A DNA stretch of 64,000 bases, from assembly GCA_963823095.1 (NCBI GenBank), contig CAWGKI010000008.1, positions 81,992 through 145,991 on the forward strand. Direction: 5' to 3'. Position 1 is the stretch's first letter, and every line of letters starts with the position of its first letter. The notes below the pieces were generated by a model. That model did not search any database and was not told the DNA's origin. It saw only the letters and a program-made list of their open reading frames with translations. This DNA comes from CAIVVT01 sp963823095. GTDB lineage: Bacteria > Acidobacteriota > Terriglobia > Bryobacterales > Bryobacteraceae. The position numbers and the translations under genes are program-made. Of the stretch, positions 1 to 8,578 are shown in pieces.

Positions 1-1474
1 TGTTACCTTCCCGATTGACCAGAAGAAGAGTCGGATCGTCTTTCTTGGCCGAAGCCATCGCGTGGTCGAAGTCCTGAATGCTCTTCACGGGTTGCCGGTT
101 TACCTGTTGAATGACATCGCCGGCCCGCAGCCCAGCTTCGGCCGCGCGACTCGATGGGTCGACTTCCGCCACCACCACACCCTTGGATTCGGGCGCCAGT
201 TTCATCTCCCGTGCAGCCTCTGGAGTCAGGTTCTCGACCGAGACTCCTTCCAGGCTGCTGCCTGTTCCGCTCTTGTCGAGCGAGGCGCGCTCTTCCTTAG
301 ATGGGAACTCGCCCATCCTCACCGTCACCTGCTGCCGCGTGCTACCGCGCAGAACGCCCAGTTTCACGGTCGATCCCGGCGCAAGCAGCCCGATTTCGAG
401 CCGCAGTTGATTGGCGTCGTCAATCGGCTTCCCGTTGACGTCAAGGATGATGTCTCCCTGTTTCAGATCGCTGTGAGAGGCGGGACCATCGGCAGTGATA
501 TCACTGACCACGGCGCCTTTCGCCTCCTTCACTCCAAACGCCTTGGCCAAAGCCGGGGTCACGTCTTGAGGCAGGATGCCGAGGTAGGCACGTTCGACCT
601 TCCCGTTCTTCAAAATCTGGTCCATCACATGACGTGCCAGGTTCACTGGAACCGCGAATCCGATTCCCTGGTTCCCGCCGGAATTGCCAGAGATGATCGC
701 AGTATTGATACCGATTAGATGTCCTTCGTCATCGATGAGCGCTCCGCCGGAGTTGCCCGGGTTGATCGGCGCGTCCGTCTGGATGAAGTCTTCGACTTCC
801 TCAATGCCGAGGTTGCCGCGGCCCATGGCGCTCACGATACCGGAGGTTAAGGTCTGACCCACTCCGAATGGGTTGCCAATGGCGAGCGCGATATCTCCGA
901 CCTGCACTTTGGAAGAATCCCCTAGTGTCACATAAGGGAAGTTGGTTCCATCGATTTTGAGGACGGCGATGTCCGTGCGTGGATCGGTACCGACGACCTT
1001 AGCTTTCATCTCGCGCTTATCGCGGAGGGTGACGGTAATCTCTGTCGCGTGGTCCACAACGTGGTTATTGGTTAACACATAGCCCTCAGGACTCACGATC
1101 ACTCCAGAGCCTAAGCTCTTCTCGCGTCGTTCCTTTGGAATGTTGAAACGCCGCACGCCCTCGTCGCCAAAGAATTGGCGGAAGAAAGGATCCATTGACG
1201 GCAGACTTTGCATGCCGCTGGTCTCCTGCTTGGTGACGCGGGACGAGGAAATGTTCACTACGGCTGGCAGCACTTCCTTCACTACCCGCGAGTAACCCCG
1301 AGCGTCTTCGCTCCCCGAATGTGTTGCCACTTTGATCGAGGCCATCGGCCAGGCCCCTGAGTGAACCTGCCCAGTGGCGACTGCCGCCACACCGAGCGCG
1401 CATCCAATTGTCAATGCGGCGGCGGCGAACAAGACCGCCTTAGGGCGGCTCCGCAAGAATTCTCTGAGTCTCAA
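1..1474 (-). CDS. Do/HtrA-family periplasmic serine protease (C-terminus cut by window edge)
   Basis: This is a trypsin-like serine protease of the Deg family, which degrades or refolds damaged envelope proteins. It starts at a TTG preceded by AGGAGG; an N-terminal hydrophobic anchor follows the first ten residues. The catalytic triad is visible: His in TNNHVV, Asp in DPRTDIAVL and Ser in INPGNSGGAL. Two PDZ domains follow, and the frame is still open at position 1 just after a typical second-PDZ ending (TLLLVNREGN), so only a few residues are missing. It is transcribed divergently from the receiver-like gene at 1755. Family assignment is firm; which Deg paralogue it is cannot be told. Confidence 0.93.
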   Translation of the reverse strand, partial: MRLREFLRSRPKAVLFAAAALTIGCALGVAAVATGQVHSGAWPMASIKVATHSGSEDARGYSRVVKEVLPAVVNISSSRVTKQETSGMQSLPSMDPFFRQFFGDEGVRRFNIPKERREKSLGSGVIVSPEGYVLTNNHVVDHATEITVTLRDKREMKAKVVGTDPRTDIAVLKIDGTNFPYVTLGDSSKVQVGDIALAIGNPFGVGQTLTSGIVSAMGRGNLGIEEVEDFIQTDAPINPGNSGGALIDDEGHLIGINTAIISGNSGGNQGIGFAVPVNLARHVMDQILKNGKVERAYLGILPQDVTPALAKAFGVKEAKGAVVSDITADGPASHSDLKQGDIILDVNGKPIDDANQLRLEIGLLAPGSTVKLGVLRGSTRQQVTVRMGEFPSKEERASLDKSGTGSSLEGVSVENLTPEAAREMKLAPESKGVVVAEVDPSSRAAEAGLRAGDVIQQVNRQPVKSIQDFDHAMASAKKDDPTLLLVNREGN

Positions 1475-1585
1475 AATTGCCTCCTGTTGGCTGCCTCCCA
1501 ATGTCCTGGAGAGGCTGTCCGGCCAGGAAACCTCAGTTCCTCGTCCGGCTCAATTCCAGGCTAGGGCGACGTGCTTATCAAACCC

Positions 1586-1701
1586 ATCGCCTTGAGAGGG
1601 GGGAACAAGGGTCCTGCACAGGGGATGGCTGCAATCCTCTCAATGCCGCCTTCGGAGTCGCCCCCCTGCCGGCGGGTATGCGCATCCCTTCTCAAGGCGA
1701 T
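1586..1701. repeat. Inverted repeat between two divergent genes
   Basis: ATCGCCTTGAGA at 1586-1597 recurs as its exact reverse complement at 1690-1701; flanking G and C runs extend the match imperfectly. The 92-bp spacer lies between the divergently transcribed protease and the receiver-like gene. It could be a paired operator for looping, or the ends of a tiny mobile repeat. No protein is predicted inside. Confidence 0.45.
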
Positions 1702-1754
1702 AGTACGAAAGCTCTTTGCAACCCTACACTGAGGCTGGCAGGAAGGAGATCCCG

Positions 1755-2471
1755 ATGATGAAGCAGGACAATCAAGGGTTTTTCAAGCAGACCTTCTCAC
1801 TAGATAGCCGCACTGGAAGGTTCCTCAGTGGAGGCCTCGAATGCGTTCCGCTGTTTGATCCAGCAAGACGATTTTCCTGTGTGTTCGTTTCCACATCAGC
1901 GAGAGATGCCGCCAAGTTGAACGAACATCTAATGGCGGCGGGGATCCGGATCTATCTCGCGCGCGATACTCGTGAGACGGAAATCCTATTGGCGATTACC
2001 GGCGCAAAGATACTGCTGATTGACATCGACCGCATGATCGAGCCGTGGTTGAAGGTTTTGCAAACACTTGAAGAATCGCATCCCGACCTGCCCAAGGTCG
2101 TCCTCACGGCCCGTAACGAAAGCGCCTGGTCCCTCAACCTCCCCGAATTTGCACTCGATGTTGTTCCCAAGCCTGTCCATCTGGGAGATCTTCTGGGAGC
2201 TCTCGAGTCCGCCCACTCGATTGAAGAAGAGATCAACGACCCGGAGCGCGCGAAGGAGAGGATTCGCCGGGTACTGGCGAAGATCCGCTTCGCCTCTGCA
2301 GAACAGCCATCGAAGCAGCCTCGCCCTGACGACGAAACAACCATAGTCTCGGCCTCCCGTTCCACCTGGCGCTCAATCCGTGTGCGACTGTCTGCCATGA
2401 TGGGCAAGGTGACTTATGTCTGGTGGAATCGCGGCTGTCATCGGACCCGAAAACGACATTCTCATGCCTGA
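1755..2471 (+). CDS. Receiver-like domain protein
   Basis: This 238-residue protein has one receiver-like (CheY-fold) domain at about residues 35-150. The phospho-acceptor region is recognisable in ILLIDID, and the conserved Lys-Pro pair in VVPKPVH near the end of the domain. No output domain is recognised; the last 80 residues are basic. The start is chosen at an ATG 7 bases after GGAAGGAG; a TTG 39 bases upstream has no such site. Its 3' end overlaps the kinase gene by 56 bases, so the two are co-transcribed and this protein may be a partner or phosphate sink for that kinase. The divergent acidic pocket makes phosphorylation uncertain. Confidence 0.7.
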   Translation: MMKQDNQGFFKQTFSLDSRTGRFLSGGLECVPLFDPARRFSCVFVSTSARDAAKLNEHLMAAGIRIYLARDTRETEILLAITGAKILLIDIDRMIEPWLKVLQTLEESHPDLPKVVLTARNESAWSLNLPEFALDVVPKPVHLGDLLGALESAHSIEEEINDPERAKERIRRVLAKIRFASAEQPSKQPRPDDETTIVSASRSTWRSIRVRLSAMMGKVTYVWWNRGCHRTRKRHSHA

Positions 2472-3834
2472 ACCGGCGCTGGAAGCCGCGCGCCGCCGCA
2501 CCCGGCTTATCCTCGCCGTCGGCCTCGGCGGCATGATCCTGCTGATGCTCGTAGCGGGAATCGATGCAGTTCGCGTGCTCCAGGGTATTCGCGAGCAGAG
2601 CGACCTCATCAGGGCGGATGCACTCGCGCGCACTGGAACGCTGGCTTCGATCCGAACCAAGCTACTTCTGTCGGATACGTTTGTCCGCGACTACTTGTTG
2701 GATCCCGACGAGAACCGCAGCGCCGAACACAATAACGAACTTCGCTTGGTGTGGGCAGATCTGGAACGTGGTCTTGACACCTATGCCACCACTCCCGATG
2801 CCAGCGAGGCCGAGATGGCTGCTCAGCTAAGAAGAAAGATCGAGCGTTATTGGGAATCGATCAGCCCTAGCCTGAGATGGTCGAATCGCGAACGCAGGGC
2901 GTCAGGTCTGGGGTTTTACAACTCGGCCGTCCTTCCGAACCGGGTTTCCGTCCTGGAGATTACGACGGAGATCGATGATGCGCACTTACGGCAAGTGGCG
3001 GATGGAGAGTCGCGGATGGCCGCTGGATTCGGGAAACTGCGCTCTGAGTTGCTGTGGACGTTCCTCATCAGCTTGTTGGCCGCAACGATCCTCGCAATTG
3101 GAAGTGCCGTCTACATTGCGCGGCTTGAGCGGGAAGCACGGTTCCGATATGACCAGGTTGCGGCTGGCCGCGTCGAATTGGGGAAGCTATCCCAACGCCT
3201 TGTCGCCGCCCAGGAGCAGGAAAGAAAATCCATTTCGCGAGAACTGCATGACGAAGTAGGACAGACACTCAACGCATTGCTTGTCGATGCCGGGAGCCTC
3301 CAGAAGCGCATTCCAGAGAGCGATGCACAGAGCCGGGAACTATTGGACTCCATACGGCGGCTTGCCGACACCAGCGTGAACGAGATCCGCGACATCGCTC
3401 TCTTGTTGCGGCCTTCAATGCTCGATGATCTGGGTTTGACCGCGGCGATCCAATGGCAAGCACGAGAAGTTTCCCGGCGAACCGGCCTGGCTGTGAAGGT
3501 TTCGGCCGAAGCCGTCGCAGACGATCTGCCCGAAGGTCTAAGCATTTGTCTGTACCGGATCGCCCAGGAAGCGCTGCAGAACGTCACGCGACACGCTCAG
3601 GCCAAAACGGTCCATATCGAGCTGACACAGAAGCTAGACCGGCTAGTGCTCAGCGTCCACGACGATGGAATCGGATTCGACGCGGAGAGCGTTCGCGGTC
3701 TTGGGGCGGTAGGCATGGAAGAACGCCTGCGCCAGATGGGAGGGGCTTTGCGGATCACGTCCCAAGCTGGGAAGGGGACCACACTGGTGGCGGAAGTCCC
3801 GGTTCCCCCTCGGGGCAACTCAGCGGCCTCATGA
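2416..3834 (+). CDS. NarL/DegS-type sensor histidine kinase
   Basis: Membrane-bound sensor kinase of the HisKA_3 class, 472 residues. It has an N-terminal membrane segment (about residues 29-50), an extracytoplasmic helical sensor with a VRDYLLDP motif, a second membrane segment near 215-235, a dimerisation/phosphoacceptor helix with His about residue 278 (SRELHDEVGQ), and a HATPase_c domain with DDGIGF and GKGTTL boxes. The start uses AAGGTG upstream of ATG. It converges on, and overlaps by 6 bases, the response regulator at 3829, its likely partner. It is a close relative of the kinases at 23960 and 28235, sharing sensor layout as well as kinase core. Confidence 0.9.
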   Translation: MSGGIAAVIGPENDILMPEPALEAARRRTRLILAVGLGGMILLMLVAGIDAVRVLQGIREQSDLIRADALARTGTLASIRTKLLLSDTFVRDYLLDPDENRSAEHNNELRLVWADLERGLDTYATTPDASEAEMAAQLRRKIERYWESISPSLRWSNRERRASGLGFYNSAVLPNRVSVLEITTEIDDAHLRQVADGESRMAAGFGKLRSELLWTFLISLLAATILAIGSAVYIARLEREARFRYDQVAAGRVELGKLSQRLVAAQEQERKSISRELHDEVGQTLNALLVDAGSLQKRIPESDAQSRELLDSIRRLADTSVNEIRDIALLLRPSMLDDLGLTAAIQWQAREVSRRTGLAVKVSAEAVADDLPEGLSICLYRIAQEALQNVTRHAQAKTVHIELTQKLDRLVLSVHDDGIGFDAESVRGLGAVGMEERLRQMGGALRITSQAGKGTTLVAEVPVPPRGNSAAS

Positions 3835-4503
3835 GATGATTCCTTTACGCACCGCATAGAGGATCAACTCCGGGACCGAGTGTAGATTCAGCTTTTCGAG
3901 GATGTTGCCTCGATGGCTCTCAACCGTATACAGGCTGAGCTTCAGGATATTCGCGACTTCTTTGTTCGTTCTTCCCTCAGCCACCAGCTGCAAGACCTCT
4001 TTCTCCCGCGGCGTCAGCAAGTCGTAGCTGTCCTCGACCTCCCGCTTCGCCACTTGGCGCATGTAGTCCTCCAGCAGCATTCGGCCAATGACGGGACTGA
4101 AAAACGACTTCCCATCGGCAACCGCTCGAACGGCCTGAATCAAGTCGGTTTCGGCCGAGTTCTTCAGCAGATAGCCCTTCGCGCCAGCCTTCAGGGCGCG
4201 CAGAACATAGGTCTCGTCAGAGTGCATGCTGAGAACTACGACCGCGATTTCCGGAGCGGCCGTGACAATTTGCTGCGTTGCCTCAATGCCATTCAGCTGC
4301 GGCATGCCTATATCGAGAACGGCCACACCGGGGTGCAGCGAGGCGGCCAGGTCAACCGCCTGACGGCCGTCTTCGGCTTCGCCGACCACCTGAAAGTCCG
4401 CCTGCTGCTCAAGCAAGAGCCGCAGCCCGCGGCGCATAACGGTGTGGTCGTCAGCCAGGAGAATGCGAATGCGTCCCGTACTCGTCAAGTGGTTTCCAGG
4501 CAC
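3829..4503 (-). CDS. NarL/FixJ-type response regulator
   Basis: A 224-residue response regulator with an N-terminal receiver domain (acidic pair in LLADDH, phospho-acceptor Asp64 in VLDIGMP, Lys in KAGAKGYLLK) and a C-terminal LuxR-type HTH (LTPREKEVLQLVAEG, then NKEVANILKLS). It should be phosphorylated by the neighbouring HisKA_3 kinase and bind DNA as a dimer. The gene is convergent with that kinase and overlaps its stop by 6 bases, which is less usual than a co-directional operon. The GTG at 4503 is taken as start; a TTG 15 bases downstream, after GGAAA, is an alternative. Confidence 0.92.
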   Translation of the reverse strand: MPGNHLTSTGRIRILLADDHTVMRRGLRLLLEQQADFQVVGEAEDGRQAVDLAASLHPGVAVLDIGMPQLNGIEATQQIVTAAPEIAVVVLSMHSDETYVLRALKAGAKGYLLKNSAETDLIQAVRAVADGKSFFSPVIGRMLLEDYMRQVAKREVEDSYDLLTPREKEVLQLVAEGRTNKEVANILKLSLYTVESHRGNILEKLNLHSVPELILYAVRKGIIS

Positions 4504-4534
4504 CCTTTCAGATTATGAATTCCAAGACGCTCCA

Positions 4535-4837
4535 TTACTTCATTTTCGCGATGATACCTTCCACTTCTTCTGCCCCCTTGGAATACAACTTTTCTTCATC
4601 GGGGGCAAGCTCACGGAGCAATCTCAGAAACTCTCCAGCATGTACAAGTTCCTCGTCCGCGATATCCTTGAGCACATCCCCGGCGAGCTTGTTGTCGGTG
4701 GACTCGGCAAGCTGCATGTACAGCTGAACCGCTTCGTACTCAGCGGCCACCATGAAGCGAATTGCTCTGACGAGTTCCTCATCCTTCAGCTTCCTGTCGT
4801 TTGCCAATCCTGAAAACGGAGATCCGAACTCTGGCAT
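4535..4837 (-). CDS. Half-size ferritin-like (rubrerythrin-like) protein
   Basis: This 100-residue protein looks like a single ferritin-like helical hairpin. It carries a metal-ligand pattern: Glu residues in AAEYEAVQLY and an EExxH motif in ADEELVHAGEF. A full ferritin fold needs four helices, so it would have to dimerise, as encapsulated ferritins and other demi-ferritins do. No encapsulin gene is nearby. The start follows GGAAAATAAAC. Likely role: iron storage or peroxide protection, in line with the stress genes around it; this is inference from the family. Confidence 0.75.
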   Translation of the reverse strand: MPEFGSPFSGLANDRKLKDEELVRAIRFMVAAEYEAVQLYMQLAESTDNKLAGDVLKDIADEELVHAGEFLRLLRELAPDEEKLYSKGAEEVEGIIAKMK

Positions 4838-5019
4838 GTTTATTTTCCTATGATCGTTTGTCTACTCCAGCATTGATGTGCAGTACGGGACCGGCCTTCA
4901 GTGCGTTATCCGCTTAGGGTGAGGACAGCAGCACACGTGGAGATGGACTTCCCATCTTGTCATTGCTCTTCATTTTTCCTCCAAGGTGATACGGAGCCAA
5001 CTTCTCAAAATCGGGCACG

Positions 5020-6129
5020 TTACACCTTTCCTTCCGGCGGGTCGGCGACTCCTTCCGGCGGCAGGTGGTCCGGCAAGTCAAGGCGCGCCACCCCAATCCG
5101 GCTGTCGGCCATCCCGTAATACACGTCGAAGCGATCCGGTTTGCCAAGATCGTCCCGTCGGTCGATTCCAGTGGGGAACACGACGTTGGCCACTGCCCCG
5201 TGGCGTTCTTGCGGCAGCACCGGCGTCAACACCGGCTCAGCCGAACGGTAGCGAATTACGCGCGGATGCTCCTTCGAGAGCAGCATCACTCCAGCCGAGT
5301 AACATAGCGCGTGTCCGGCGTGCCCCGACTCCACGACTTCGCTCACCCCGTGGTAAACGATCAGCCAGCCGTGCCGAGTCAGGATCGGCGGAGTGCCGCC
5401 GCCGACTTTCAGCCGCTCCCAGGGTGACACCGGCGTCGCGAGCCGGTGATGACAGGCAAAGTGGCCGAGCTGATATGGTTCACGCGACCCTATGGTCATC
5501 GGGCAGTAAGAAATCCAGATACTTTCGCGATCGAGATCCACCTCACGGACTGCGGGATGGCGGGCGGTTTCTTCCGGACGAGTTCCAGGAAAAAGCGGTC
5601 GGTGGAGCATGGCCAGTTCCGGGTGGCCAGTTGGATTTGGAATGGCTACGGGGAAGAGGCTGGCATCTTTGTCATCCACGTCGCCGATTTCGAAGCCCTG
5701 ATACAGGCCAAAGGTTGCGAGCCCCAAACGCTGCCAGTGGAAGAGGTCGACCGATACTGCAATGGCGATCCGTGGACCTTGCTGCGAAAATGCCGTATAG
5801 GTCATCATGTAGCGCTGGAGCGGTTCCACGAACATAATGCGAGGATCCTCGCAGCCACCGCCGCCCTCGGGCCGCCGCTCATAATCGGCTTCCGGCTCCA
5901 GTGCGATGCCGAGCCGCTCGACGCCTGCCGGATCGCCGGCGTCATTGAACCGCACGCGTGCAATCCCGATGCGCGAGTAGTTCCCCTTCGCAACCAGCCG
6001 CGGGAACAAGTAGAGCTCGCCGTCAGGCCCGCGCGCGGCAGCCGGATTCAGGACGCCTCCTATCTCCTGAGGATTACCCGGCTCCGGCTCCATTACCAGC
6101 CCCAGGCGCTGCAACTTGAATCCGCTCAT
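5020..6129 (-). CDS. GH130 family mannoside phosphorylase/glycosidase
   Basis: A 369-residue protein of glycoside hydrolase family 130 (five-bladed beta-propeller). Known members mostly phosphorolyse beta-1,4- or beta-1,2-mannosides, releasing mannose 1-phosphate. Visible marks are NPAAARGPDGELYLFPRL near the start, GGCEDPRI containing the conserved Asp, and the repeated blade pattern. No signal peptide, so it acts in the cytoplasm. A clear GAGGA site precedes the ATG. It is the last gene of a co-directional run with a phosphomannomutase and ManA, which strongly supports Man1P as its product; exact linkage specificity cannot be read from sequence. Confidence 0.85.
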   Translation of the reverse strand: MSGFKLQRLGLVMEPEPGNPQEIGGVLNPAAARGPDGELYLFPRLVAKGNYSRIGIARVRFNDAGDPAGVERLGIALEPEADYERRPEGGGGCEDPRIMFVEPLQRYMMTYTAFSQQGPRIAIAVSVDLFHWQRLGLATFGLYQGFEIGDVDDKDASLFPVAIPNPTGHPELAMLHRPLFPGTRPEETARHPAVREVDLDRESIWISYCPMTIGSREPYQLGHFACHHRLATPVSPWERLKVGGGTPPILTRHGWLIVYHGVSEVVESGHAGHALCYSAGVMLLSKEHPRVIRYRSAEPVLTPVLPQERHGAVANVVFPTGIDRRDDLGKPDRFDVYYGMADSRIGVARLDLPDHLPPEGVADPPEGKV

Positions 6130-6139
6130 CGCATTTTCC

Positions 6140-6910
6140 TCACAAGCTCACCGCTTCCTGACCGTAATCCGATAAACAGGCGATGCAGGCCTGGATTACT
6201 CGCTTCGTCTCATGCGGTCCTCGAACGCAGATAGAAACAACGCCGGCTTGTTCAGCTGGATAGTCGTTCCCTCCGGCGAACAGGGCATCGCCGATGAAGA
6301 TCATCTCTTTCAATGAAATGCCAAGCACATCCCTTAGTTTTCTGACACCGTACGCCTTGTCTATGCCAGGTTTGGTGACATCAATGGATGTCGCACCGCC
6401 CAGCCGGACAGAGAATCCAGGGATCAAGAGATCAAGCATCGCTTTGATCTTTTTCCGCTTGGTGAAGTCAGGGTCCCATTTTCTTTTTTCTTCTAGCGGA
6501 GCCTGCTGGCCTAATGCGGAAAAGGTGATTTGGCTGCCCCGATCCTCTATCGCCTCGCCGTAGATCTTTTCGGCGTTGCAACCCGACTCCGTAACCGCCT
6601 TCTTGAGAGAGGCGATGATCTTCGCCTTCTCCTCCACGGTAAAATCTTCCGAGTAAAGCTTCTTCCATTCCCCTGTGTAACGGAAGAACTTTGTCCCGCA
6701 GGTGGGAAGAAGCGACAGGTTCGCCAAGCTCTCGTCGTGCGGAAGATGGGAGAGCACCTGCTCTTCAAACTGTGGCCAGTCGCCTCCGGAAATCACGGCC
6801 AGCTTGACAATGCCGAGAAGGTCACGAAGCAGTCGCGACATGTCGGCATCGATCGACGACTTACTTTCGGCAAGGGTGCCGTCCAGATCGAACACAATCA
6901 GCTTCTTCAT
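6140..6910 (-). CDS. Eukaryote-type phosphomannomutase-like HAD phosphatase
   Basis: A 256-residue HAD-superfamily IIB protein. The catalytic DxD motif is FDLDGTL near residue 9, and the C-terminal HAD motif is IGDALFAGGNDYP. The cap region (EDRGSQITFSALG, and TSIDVTKPGIDKAYG) resembles eukaryotic phosphomannomutase (PMM2 type), which interconverts Man1P and Man6P, more than bacterial phosphohexomutases. The ATG overlaps the manA stop (ATGA). Lying between manA and a GH130 gene, it would connect Man1P to Man6P. A simple sugar phosphatase is the main alternative. Confidence 0.78.
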   Translation of the reverse strand: MKKLIVFDLDGTLAESKSSIDADMSRLLRDLLGIVKLAVISGGDWPQFEEQVLSHLPHDESLANLSLLPTCGTKFFRYTGEWKKLYSEDFTVEEKAKIIASLKKAVTESGCNAEKIYGEAIEDRGSQITFSALGQQAPLEEKRKWDPDFTKRKKIKAMLDLLIPGFSVRLGGATSIDVTKPGIDKAYGVRKLRDVLGISLKEMIFIGDALFAGGNDYPAEQAGVVSICVRGPHETKRVIQACIACLSDYGQEAVSL

Positions 6911-7899
6911 TGCGGTATCTCGATTTCCAGCACGTTCACTGCGCCTCGCGGCTGAAACGTACACGCTCCCAGCTGCGCAGGCAATAGAAACACGTCGCCT
7001 CTTCCAACGGCATAAGAGGCTCCACCGTGCTCGACTAGCCCCGAACCAGCGATACAAACCAGCACGCGCGGCGCGTTCGCGGCACCAACGATAAATCGCG
7101 ATTCCCCGCTCAACCGCCACAACCAGAAATGTTCACAGTGGAAGAGCCGCTCTCGCTCCACCGGCGCAGTCCCCTCTGTCACGGGAGCCACAAGTCCCGC
7201 GTTACTCTGCCCAAAATCAATGCAAGCCAGGGCCTGATCGACTTGAAGTGGTCGCGGTTGGCCCGTTTTGGCGCTGACGTGGTCCCAGTCGTACAGCCGA
7301 AATGTCACGTCGCTGTTCTGTTGAACCTCGAACACCACGACGTCGCCGCCCAGGGCGTGAACCGTCCCGGCAGGCAGGAACACGGCGTCTCCAGGCTTGG
7401 GAGTGAAGCATGCGAGTCGGTCTGCTACTCCTCCGTTCGCGAGCGCTAGCCGCAGACCGGCTTCGGTGGTACCTGGCTTCAGGCCCGCGTAGATGCGGCT
7501 TTCTGGCTCCGCCTCCAGAACGACCCATGCCTCGGTCTTCGCCGTCTCGCCCGCCGGCAGCAGGTCCGAGTGCGCGTCGGACGGATGCACCTGGACGGAG
7601 AGCATTTCATGTGCGTCCAGAAACTTCAGCAGCAGCGGGAATCGGCGGAATCGCCCTGTTAGCTTGCCCATCACCTGTTCAGGAAACATCGCCAGCAGTT
7701 GAGAGAGCGTCCGCCCTTTAAGCGGTCCGTCGGCAACCAGGCTCTGATGGTCATCGCGGTCGCTGAGTACCCACGCTTCACCAATAGGTCCGTCGCGCGG
7801 CAACGGGGTAGTGAGCAAACCGGCCAATCGCCGCCCGCCCCAGAGCCGGTACTGATAGATCGGTTCGAATCGCAGCGGATAAACAGGTATCTGACTCAT
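6907..7899 (-). CDS. manA: Mannose-6-phosphate isomerase, class I
   Basis: A 330-residue cupin-fold isomerase converting Man6P to Fru6P. The short class I (Bacillus-like) form is recognised by WGGRRLAG, the zinc-binding VQVHPSD motif with HxH-type ligands and Glu in TEAWVVLE, and PAGTVHALG. The start is an ATG after GGCGAG. It overlaps the next gene by ATGA. Its product Fru6P is a substrate of the phosphoketolase encoded upstream in the same run of genes. Confidence 0.92.
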   Translation of the reverse strand: MSQIPVYPLRFEPIYQYRLWGGRRLAGLLTTPLPRDGPIGEAWVLSDRDDHQSLVADGPLKGRTLSQLLAMFPEQVMGKLTGRFRRFPLLLKFLDAHEMLSVQVHPSDAHSDLLPAGETAKTEAWVVLEAEPESRIYAGLKPGTTEAGLRLALANGGVADRLACFTPKPGDAVFLPAGTVHALGGDVVVFEVQQNSDVTFRLYDWDHVSAKTGQPRPLQVDQALACIDFGQSNAGLVAPVTEGTAPVERERLFHCEHFWLWRLSGESRFIVGAANAPRVLVCIAGSGLVEHGGASYAVGRGDVFLLPAQLGACTFQPRGAVNVLEIEIPQ

Positions 7900-7941
7900 G
7901 TGCTCGCCATTTTGGGTGCCGTCTGACAGCGGCTGTTGCCG

Positions 7942-8130
7942 TTAGACGCGAGGGAAGAACGACAAGTTATTGCTCATCACATAGATCGTGATGGCCGCAA
8001 ACATGAGAATAAATCCGACCCAGAAACGCCAGTCCTTGTGCGCGCGTTTCCAATACGGATCGGGTTCGTGATGAATGCTGTCGCGAGCGGGCGTACCGTG
8101 CTGGTGGGAACTGTGCTTCGTTTCATTCAT
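7942..8130 (-). CDS. Small His-rich single-pass membrane protein
   Basis: A 62-residue protein with a hydrophilic His-rich N-terminus (KHSSHQHG, IHHEPDPYW) and one membrane helix (WVGFILMFAAITIYVM). No family is recognised. Its start overlaps the end of the interrupted aldolase gene by 8 bases, so it belongs to the same operon. The His-rich tail could bind metal, which would fit the metal cassette upstream, but that is only inference. Confidence 0.65.
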   Translation of the reverse strand: MNETKHSSHQHGTPARDSIHHEPDPYWKRAHKDWRFWVGFILMFAAITIYVMSNNLSFFPRV

Positions 8131-8578
8131 CGGGATGTGCCCCAATTGCCTTCGTGAGCGCATCCTTTTCCATGGCAGTGTCGTATTCGCCGCGGCGTGC
8201 AGCCCGGTTGCAGCTCGCTCGATGGTACAAGGCCCTCTGGGCCGCAGGCACATTTGCCCCCTCGCCTCTCCAAATCTCCAAAGCAGGCTGCTGGATGGCA
8301 CGGGCGAACGAGAACGCCAATGACCACGGGAGTCGCGACTTGAATCTGACATTCATGGCATTCAACCTCGTCGATGCGAGTTCAGCGGATTGGCCGCCCG
8401 ATAGGAACGCTATCCCCGGAACGGCGGCGGGGACGGCTCGCAGCAGACATCTCACTGTGGCGTCGGCCACATCGTCCACCGATTCCTGCTCGGGACATTT
8501 CAAGCCCGGAACCACCATGTTGGGTTTCAGGATCATGCCCTCCAGCATTACCCGCTGCGTGTAAAGCTGACTAAACAA
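8123..8578 (-). pseudogene. Class I fructose-bisphosphate aldolase, C-terminal fragment
   Basis: About 148 residues of class I aldolase downstream of an inserted IS200-like element. It contains the Schiff-base lysine region (MLEGMILKPNMVV), GIAFLSGGQSAE and LPWSLAFSFARA. The open frame starts at a TTG inside the element end, but aldolase homology starts at about 8569-8575. Without the N-terminal half it cannot form the barrel. Removing the element exactly at the shared 6-bp motif restores the frame (AVFSQLYTQ), so the disruption looks recent. Confidence 0.88.

Noticed and set aside
62..1403. Long open frames opposite and beside the Deg protease
   Set aside because: They lack ribosome sites and family motifs; the minus-strand protease frame with its full catalytic triad explains the coding signal.
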